Source of the DNA: Panopea generosa
Lineage: Eukaryota > Mollusca > Bivalvia > Adapedonta > Hiatellidae
Length of the DNA stretch: 64,000 nt
Assembly (NCBI GenBank): GCA_029582155.1
Contig: CM055897.1
Span: forward strand, 4,571,001 to 4,635,000
Direction of reading: 5' to 3'
Part shown: one piece after another, positions 55,986 to 64,000 of the stretch
How the letters are laid out: every line of letters begins with the position of its first letter
Position numbering within the stretch: position 1 is the stretch's first letter
The notes under the pieces: generated by a model
Told to the model about the DNA's origin: nothing
Database searches by the model: none
Seen by the model: the letters and a program-made list of their open reading frames with translations, nothing else
Position numbers and translations under genes: made by a program

Positions 55986-56721
55986 AATAATGTTATATGG
56001 AAATAAGTACTTGTCACGTGACTTTACATCCGGGTCATCCAACTCTTGTAAACAAATGTGTTTATACTTATGTAATGATCACGAAGACACGGCGACCATG
56101 TATATTAGATTAACATTAATTTTATCACGTGGTCGTGCCTTGAATAATAAACAAATTTACTTAAATATATTGAAGATACACACACGCAATTCTAACCTCA
56201 TGTCAACGATATATTCCTTATAGATCGTATTTTATAAAAATCCGAAACATTTTATTCATAAAAAATATTATCGAAAGTCCTTGAATCCGATTGATATAAG
56301 CATACATTACCAAAAAAAGTGGTAATAAGATTTACCGATGTTGGTTTGTAGTCATTTGAAAAACCACTAGTATAAACATGTTGCACGCTTGGTTGACCAT
56401 TAATATGTGGATTAGAACTATTTAAATTTCCTCATATTTTTGAAGGCTGAGAAAATTATTGTTCACTAAAACATGGCATTAAAATGTTTGATCGAATACG
56501 AATTTTCGTGTTTAACGAAGATTTTTATATAATGTTGCAGTAATCAGACTAATGTGCATTTAATATAAAAAAGTGTTGAGCCATTTTTGTTTTGCTCGTA
56601 GTGTCATTATAATGATTTTTCATATAAAGTTTGCATTATACTCTGTTTCCAGGGCGCGGCGAGTGAAAGTCTCCTGTTACAGTTCCTTTCAAGACATTTC
56701 TAATATTTTTCTTTGATTAAA

Positions 56722-56890
56722 TTAGCTCGATTGTGGGAAAGCTCAGAGTTTATATGAACCGCTCTCGAGTCAGCTTCCTGACTAGACTCAGAACTGAGTG
56801 TTTTAGAGGCATCAGGTCGTGCTGCAATTCGAACCCTAAACCTTTAGCGTTTGTGGTCAACACTCTATCCACTGCACCATCGCCCCGCTT
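56722..56890 (-). mobile_element. tRNA-derived SINE, family C
   Basis: In reverse, head ggggcgatggtgcagtggat, then a body ending agagcggttcatataaactc; same family as 37990-38180. Confidence 0.8.
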
Positions 56891-57282
56891 TGATTGTATT
56901 GGTACATTAATAACAACTAATCAAAATCTTTGGGAACCACAGGACTCGAGTAAGACTAGAAATGGCAGACTCTGTTTTTTTTGTCTGTCTATGAATACCC
57001 ACAACCACATAGCAACGGCTTCAATCGTAAATATATTGTCGAATAACACCGAGGTCCATAATATTAATTCCATGGGACCAAAAATGACAATAACAATAAC
57101 AGTAACATTTTATAAATATTTTATGTGTTTACAGTCAATATACTAGTATATAATATGGAATTATATATAACTTTATTATTATTACATACTTTAAGCATTT
57201 TTTGATATTTCATTAAAGAAAAAACGGCAATTGTATTCAAACTATTCAGAAAATATTATAGATTTAAATATCAACCATAGAG

Positions 57283-57362
57283 AGAGAGCGCGCAGACAGA
57301 GAGAGCGACAGACGGACGGACGGACGGACGGACGGACGGACGGACGGACGGACGGACGGATA
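57283..57362. repeat. (GA)n / (GGAC)n microsatellite
   Basis: A short agag tract is followed by about 12 ggac tetranucleotides. Confidence 0.95.
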
Positions 57363-57467
57363 AAGCAATTTATAAACGAGATAAGAAAAAAAAACTAAAT
57401 TTAAAACATTTTACAGAAAGGAACACGTGATCCACACAATTATCCAAAACCACGAGCTTGGCCTTAC

Positions 57468-57481
57468 CACCGCCACTTCAT
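57468..57481 (-). CDS. candidate start exon of trh (speculative)
   Basis: On the minus strand an ATG with A at -3 (ttcaaaATGA) is followed by AAG TGG CGG TG and a good donor (gtaagg). The two spare bases TG plus the first T of the bHLH exon give a Cys codon, so the peptide MKWRC would run into VLEIRKEK in the right phase. An in-frame TAA lies about 24 nt upstream of the ATG. Phase and a good donor can arise by chance in 15 kb, so this is a weak proposal. Confidence 0.15.
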
Positions 57482-57639
57482 TTTGAACAAAAAGTATACA
57501 ATTATAAATTACCATAACAATTCGGCGTGTACGTCTTCATACTCAGTCTTTAATTTAATTTTCTCAGTTTGAGATTTTCTTTAACTACTTTAATATCTCT
57601 CTACTCCATTTATTTCCCACCGTTTAAGCCACCAAGTTA

Positions 57640-57850
57640 ACTCCGTCGTATTTGGAAGTAAATCTCTTCAGGGGGAGATGAACAAACATAATTGCAGCTG
57701 GATTGATGGATGTTTCTCTCACCCGGTTACTGTATAATTGTGCAGGCTAGTCAAACATAGTACATTTAATGTTTGTGCAATATGTCAAGCCCAATTGTAT
57801 GCGTCTATAGCAAACAATAATGATTGGACAATATCTCATACGGCAAACCA
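57640..57850. promoter_or_regulatory. candidate regulatory element
   Basis: High-complexity stretch with tgattgatgg (PBX/Hox-like) and caataatgattgg homeodomain-type motifs, just upstream of the candidate start exon. Inference only. Confidence 0.2.
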
Positions 57851-59380
57851 AACTGAAGTGATGCCTCTACTCGATTAGAAACGTTATTGCAAATTAATTG
57901 CTAATTGTTTATTCATTTTTTGTCAAAGATATGAAAATATTTGTCACAAAAGTCCCTTAATGGAGAAAACGATACTCGTCAAATCAGTTAACTGTTGTTG
58001 TTGTTTTTTTAAATGCAAATATTGGCGTTTTGATTGCTGATCGCTCCAAGGCAGTGACCTAAGGACTGAACTTCATCAAACTTCTGAGTCGAAACCCAGA
58101 CTCAAACTCAGATTTTTAAATACCTTTCAATAACAAAATATTTAGTAAAATATGTATTTTTGGATATTGTCTGATATATTATCATTTGTAAAGGAGAATG
58201 TTGGTCATGTCTAGTATAATGGAATTAAATGCAAATTACAAAATTCATATTTTGAGTTTAAGTCTAAGTTTTATTTTTACCTTTTGATGATTTAGGTCCA
58301 GTTCCGTTGTCACTTTTTCTCTGCAAGTGAGTGCATTGTACGTATCGAAGTTTGATTAAATGTAGTTTATATGTTGCTTGTGCTTGTTCTGACTTTCAGA
58401 TTTAAGTAAAATAACCTTTATTACAATTCAATAGGCCGTAGGCCCTTGTGAACAGGTATATACATACGTACACATATACAACATGTTAATGATAAATCAC
58501 ATGTAAATAAAGAAATCTACCATTCATGAATAACCAGATATGTATGCATGTATACATACAAACCATGCATGCATACCAGATACGTGTTGATTAACTGATT
58601 TTACTTGTGAGGTTAGATACAATCAAATCCACACATCTAAATTTGGTATGAAAACCAAGCATAGGAAACACAGTAATTATGTTTTATGGAGAAACTAAAT
58701 GAATGATTTCCATACATTTTCGTGAAGTAATATTTGAACATTTTACATAAAACAGACTTTGTTGAAGACATATCATTACAATAATGTGTTAATCACAACA
58801 TTAAACATATACATCGTATTATTAGCAGGTTGCTACCCTCAAGACACAAACCACATACCGTTAATACATTAAAAATGCATTTGTAATACTATAATTCATA
58901 TTTATTCATGTGCACACATAAATCTAATATGATAACTGGTGTTAAAAACATTTTAATAAGCACTTATATATAACACATAGTGCTCTTTTCAAACTTTCTG
59001 TGTTTTAACATGTTTGTTTTCAAGTTAGTAGATCATTCTATACTTTTAGAGCATAAAGTATGTATATTACTTCATGTAGGTACATCTTGCTCAAGATTAC
59101 GATTGTGGGTAAATTTTATCATATATATAAATGTATATACTATGTAAAGTAATTTCTGGACAAAAAGGTACATGTTTTTATTATTATTGTATTTAATATT
59201 TAAATTTAAACTACATATGCTTTTATGAGAGAAATTATATATCTCAGTCTCTTGCAACTCTTAAAAAGTGACATAGGGTAGGGTTTGCTGTATTATCATT
59301 GTATTAAAGTATTGTTATATATGGCAAAACGTATGATTAAACGTTAATAAAAAGTATATTTACTCAACACAATTGTAATA
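57851..59380. other. unique AT-rich stretch
   Basis: No gene, RNA or clear repeat was recognised. Confidence 0.5.
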
Positions 59381-59795
59381 CTATGGGTGTAAACCCACCA
59401 TAGACTTTTGCTCTTTATTCTATAGAAAATAAAAAAAGTTTGCATGCATGTCATTTATAGAGAGACGGAATACATTTAATTGTATACCAGAATATGATGA
59501 GAAAAGCAAGGGCCATGCAGCATAAAAGAGATGTTTTCTGTAAGTGTGTACACTGTTGACAAAGTGAAAGTAGACGTCAGAAATCATGTATATACCTCAA
59601 TGTCCAAGCATCATGTTATTTTTCTAAATTCACAATTCAAACATCACAATGCTTTTAACATGTTCAAAACATATTTAAATAGCAAATGATCATTTAAATA
59701 AGGAAAATGCATTTTTAAAGAAGAAGAAAAAAATGAGTATTTATAACAGGCACTGTGTGGAGCATTTCCTGTTTCCAATGGCGGTACTGGGCCTG
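59381..59795 (+). repeat. dispersed repeat copy 2
   Basis: Collinear with 7183-7655 in the same orientation but with an internal deletion (missing the segment after catttatagagaga) and many substitutions. Confidence 0.6.
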
Positions 59796-61155
59796 TAACT
59801 GATTTTTTCATGTGCACGCATAAACACATTCCTTTACACTCAAACATTCTAGCGGTCTTGTAGATAATTACCATTCATTAGTTATAAGTGCTTCCGTATA
59901 TACTAAATCATTTTATAGTTAATTACTTAATAACACCTTTATAATAGTATCAATCACAATTCGTAGAAAAAAAGATGATCTCAGGTTATGTTTTGTGAAA
60001 AAATATCTATAATTTAAAGTATTAATTTTCTTTATGAGGTGTGTTTGTTTTTACTTTTTATATTGTTTTTTTACCTAATACGTCTCAAAGCAGGGCATAC
60101 AATTTAGTCTAAGAGTTTGACAAATTCAATATATGCGCTAAATATAGGGACGAATGTAATGTCATTTATCACAAAACTTATATTCGGGAAGAAAATCTGC
60201 AACGTGCCCGTTTCGCTACTTAGTTAATGATTTAGTGGTTCGCCGAATCGGTCGTGATATTACACGTGGTAACTATCCGAACTGTGACATGGGTTTATCA
60301 TGGCATGGATTAATTATACTGCTGCACCATCAATTATGTGATCAAGTAATTATTATGTAGATTTTATGTGTATTTATTTACAGTATGTGATAAAGAAGAA
60401 GGTAGATGTATTATGTTCTGTTCTGTTCTGTATCTCTGCTGTTGTTTTGTAAGTATTGGTCAATGTTAACATCTATGTATTTATTAAGAATTTGAAGAAA
60501 ATGAATACATATACGTGTAGTGTTCCGTCCAGGGTATATAGAGAACGAGAACTCGTGCGATGAAGTCGGTATATAAGTGATGCATGTGTTTCAATTCGAG
60601 GTCATTGTATTTGCCGAATAGTTACGTTGTTTACACATATTTTCATAAGATCCCCCCAAAACCCACCAAAAAAAGTCAAAGTCAAGTACATGAAAAGAAA
60701 ACATGAGGATCATATCGTACTTCAAAATGTATTTAAAATTGAATGAGGCCGATATTGTGGTTTATAAAGTAATTATATATGAAATTTGGTATACACTTTT
60801 TTTCAGATGTTGGCTATTTTTTTTATAAGATTATTAATAATTAATTTGAGTTTGTATATTGACATAAAGCCATTGTAGTACAAGGGTGATTCATGCGAAT
60901 AAAACCTCCATGGTATCAGCTGTTGCAGATCTTTATATAATGACAGGACGTTTTGCAGATAAGTTTGTTCAGATCTTTATTGTAAAAAATAATATGTTAT
61001 AACGGCAATGCAAGTGGCAGTCATATACCATGGCTTGTTCTCTTTTATTCCTTGATTTATTTTCGTTTGAGCAAAGCGAATTAAAAATAAATAAATAATT
61101 AAAGAACAAACTGTGTTTTTTTCCTTTGGTTCTTCAATGTGAAAAATTCTTTAAA
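59796..61155. other. unique stretch
   Basis: AT-rich sequence. The block 60180-60340 has clustered ATTA/TAAT cores and atgtgatcaagtaattatt and could be regulatory; nothing coding was seen. Confidence 0.4.
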
Positions 61156-61159
61156 AAAA

Positions 61160-61580
61160 TAAAATAGCATCATACTGACGCCTACGTACACCACATAACG
61201 GACGATTTAATAGCACCATACTAACGCCTACGCCCACCACATAACGGACGCGTTAATAGCATCATACTGACGCTTACGTCCACCGAATAACGGATGCGTT
61301 AATAGCATCATACTGACGCCTACGTCCACCACATAACGGACGTGTTAATAGCATCATACTAACGCCTCCGTCCACCGCATAACGGACGCGTTAATAGCAT
61401 CATACTGACGCCTACGTCCACCGCATAACGGACGCGTTAATAGCATCATACTGACGCCTACGTCCACCGCATAACGGACGTGTTAACAGCATCATACTGA
61501 CGCCTACGTCCACCGCATAACGGACGAGTTAATAGCATCATACTGACGCCTACGTCCACCACATAACGGACGCGTTATAT
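61160..61580. repeat. ~47-bp GC-richer satellite
   Basis: Nine units of taatagcatcatactgacgc then ctacgtccaccgcataacgg and acgcgt. Units are highly alike, suggesting recent expansion. Confidence 0.95.
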
Positions 61581-62084
61581 CATTATTCAATCTTCAATTG
61601 CAGCTAGATGTATCTATTCAAATTAATAATGAACAAATATTAACATACTGGTGGTACTATTTTATTAGCCGATACATTAAAAAACAATAAAATACGGGTT
61701 TTCTGACGTTTGAAGTAAAAGGTGAAAAAGACAAAGACACGGTATTTAAAATGACGACTACTCTTCCTAATAACACATTTACCTGCGATGTAATTTAATT
61801 TAAAAACAAAGAACATTTATTGTGATGTATGATTATTACATTTGGTGATAATTCTGACAGTAAAGTAATAACGTCTTTTTTCCTTTCTTAAATTGATGTT
61901 AAGATTCTATTCAGCTGCTGCCTCCCTCCGCCCCCATGATACATTACGAGAATATGCAATGAAAAGTTGGTGACATATATGCCGGTAACCAGACCAAACA
62001 GCCATCGAATTTTTACTCTACTAATCGACCGAAATTGTGTATGGAAAACAAACAAATACATGTTCAACAGGATACGCAGCCTAT

Positions 62085-62190
62085 TCAGGACACACCATCC
62101 ATAACAACACACATATATAATACACACCAACCATAACAACACACATATATAATACACACCAATTATAACAACACACATATATAAAACACA
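62085..62190. repeat. ~31-bp tandem repeat
   Basis: Three units of acacaccaaccataacaaca plus cacatatataat. Confidence 0.85.
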
Positions 62191-63215
62191 CGCACATATA
62201 ATCTAGGATTAAAGCAGCAAAATTGCATTTTTATATTATGAACTAATTTTGGCTATATGTTGTAGATTCTATTTGCTATTTTACTTGTTATCGGCTGAAC
62301 GTGTATGCAGTTAAGAAATGGTAGGGCATTTGGTGGACGTTCGTAAATTAAATTTAAATTTATTAAATGCAAAGTTAATAAAACCAGAACGGCTTCGTCT
62401 TAACTGTGTACGTCACATGTGTTCCAGTAATGTTCACAAATAAAGTCCATGTATTATGTTGATATGTTCAATGTACAGGTCTATACCGTTCCCCCCACTC
62501 CCATTTATTATCAATCCAGTATCAGAAACCGGCAAATGAATTATAATATTCATAGGTTTGTGTCGCTTAATTTGACAGTACATGCACTCCCGATCTATTT
62601 AAGTTAGGCTGAATTGTTGCAACAGAAAGGGAAAACAGATAGATCAATCGTAATATCTCTGTAGCACAGTTTGGGTTTTTATTGTAAAATATATCCAAAC
62701 CTAAAAACGATCGTTCACGGGTACTTGTCCATGGGATATGAACGACATAAAGTTATGTAATTCCATTGAAGGCGTGACATCACAAATATAAACAATATGA
62801 ATTAAAACCAGCACGCATTACCTGTTAACGCTATTTCTGCCAACAAATATGTTTACTATAAGCACGTATTATTAATACCAAGACTTATATCATAGTCTCA
62901 CTATTTCCAATAAGATGCATGTAAGGTTTTACAATACAGTTACATTTGGAGACTACCTGCAAAATATCGCTCCAATAAAAAAACATGGCTTATGGCAAGG
63001 ATTTATATGGGAGGATAGGAAACTTGCTGACTAAACGTTGATAAAATAACTTGCGAAGGCTTCCTTTATTTGTAAATAACAATTCAGTTTTCACAGGCAT
63101 CACATCTTTATACATAACATGTAAACTGTATATAATTTTAGATGTTTTACAATGTTTTGACTATGCAAAATGATCTTTAATTAAAAACATTGCGTTTGAA
63201 GTAAAGTTGCAAGTA
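62191..63215. other. unique stretch
   Basis: No feature recognised. Confidence 0.5.
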
Positions 63216-63218
63216 CTT

Positions 63219-63295
<77 letters not shown>
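63219..63295. repeat. (TTG)n microsatellite
   Basis: About 25 uninterrupted gtt triplets, giving artificial poly-Leu and poly-Asn frames. Confidence 0.97.
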
Positions 63296-64000
63296 ACAGT
63301 ATACACATCTTGCAATCATGGATATTTCAACAATTATAAGCACAATTTGCAGTGAATGGTCTGGTTTTGTTGAAAAGTTCAATAAACAGATAATTTTTTT
63401 TAATTGTATGATTTCACCACATTTTATGTGAATAGGCCGGTGATCCCAAATCTTAATCAGGTGATATTTCATCACTACATAAGTCTCCTTGTTTATCGTT
63501 ATAAAAATGAAGATAAAGATGAGTTTAGTTATTTTAAAAAAAAATAAGTATTTTACAATCTAATGGAATATTATTCTTTCTTGAGACAATTTACATTACA
63601 AGTAAGAAAAACAGATACAGAACTATATGGCAGAGTATGAGCAGGATATGAAAGTGTTATCTGTTGTCGTAGAGGAACACCCACAACTGTTCAAAGTACG
63701 AAATTGGTGACATTGATAGTGAGTGTAAAGATAAGATTAAATGTGATTTCCCGTACACACACACACACAACAGGTGTGCAGAACTGGAGAATAATTCATG
63801 GGATCGGCTATCGTACATCTACGAACTATTGAGGCGTATTCGGTAACATGAAAAGTCCTTGTTTATTTTTTTTTTAAAAATGTCCTTACTTCAATGATAA
63901 CTTGTGATTTGGCATTACTATTGCATTTGGAACATTTTAAAAGCATTGCGATGCTTGAATTGTGATTTTAGAAACAGCTGATGTCGACATACGACTTTAC

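Noticed and set aside
56733..57146. 137-codon plus-strand frame
   Set aside because: Its first part is a SINE read antisense and the rest has no recognised family.
61780..61810. Alternative upstream exon ending at a GCAG/gtaaat donor
   Set aside because: The preceding frame is plain AT-rich sequence with no start context or family resemblance.

Overview
The window looks like AT-rich nuclear DNA of a lophotrochozoan animal, most likely a bivalve mollusc. That assignment is an inference from the compact conserved exons, long introns, many tRNA-derived SINEs and unusually abundant minisatellites. It holds no prokaryotic signals.

The only gene I can support lies on the minus strand from 48744 down to 10578. 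It encodes a bHLH-PAS transcription factor of the trachealess / NPAS1 / NPAS3 class. I rebuilt eleven coding exons (48506-48744, 34699-34775, 27558-27647, 26017-26104, 23409-23498, 20311-20420, 18871-19064, 17758-17864, 14710-14857, 12576-12667, 10578-11857). All internal junctions are GT-AG and the phases agree at every junction. The joined frame is open for 837 residues to a TGA stop: bHLH, PAS-A, PAS-B, then a long C-terminal region with short trachealess-like motifs and a basic nuclear localisation signal. The start codon and 5' exon(s) are not firmly found; a tiny candidate start exon is at 57468-57481, otherwise they lie upstream of the window.

Layout: 1-10.5 kb is downstream flank with a ~31-bp satellite and SINEs. 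10.5-48.7 kb is the gene, with introns largely filled by minisatellites. 48.7-64 kb is upstream or 5'-intron sequence with further arrays (18 bp, ~30 bp, ~47 bp), microsatellites and SINEs. By eye roughly a third of the window is tandem repeat.

The most striking observation concerns four exons of this one gene (exons 2, 4, 6 and 9). In each, the intron just upstream carries tandem copies of that exon's own 3' splice site plus the first bases of the exon. There is 1 extra copy before exon 4, 2 before exon 6, about 25 before exon 2 (102-bp units) and about 42 before exon 9 (63-bp units). In the last case the array is nearly the whole 2.9-kb intron, and 14 consecutive decoy acceptors stay in the PAS-B reading frame. 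These look like amplified decoy splice acceptors. Whether they are neutral slippage products or affect splicing cannot be settled from sequence alone.
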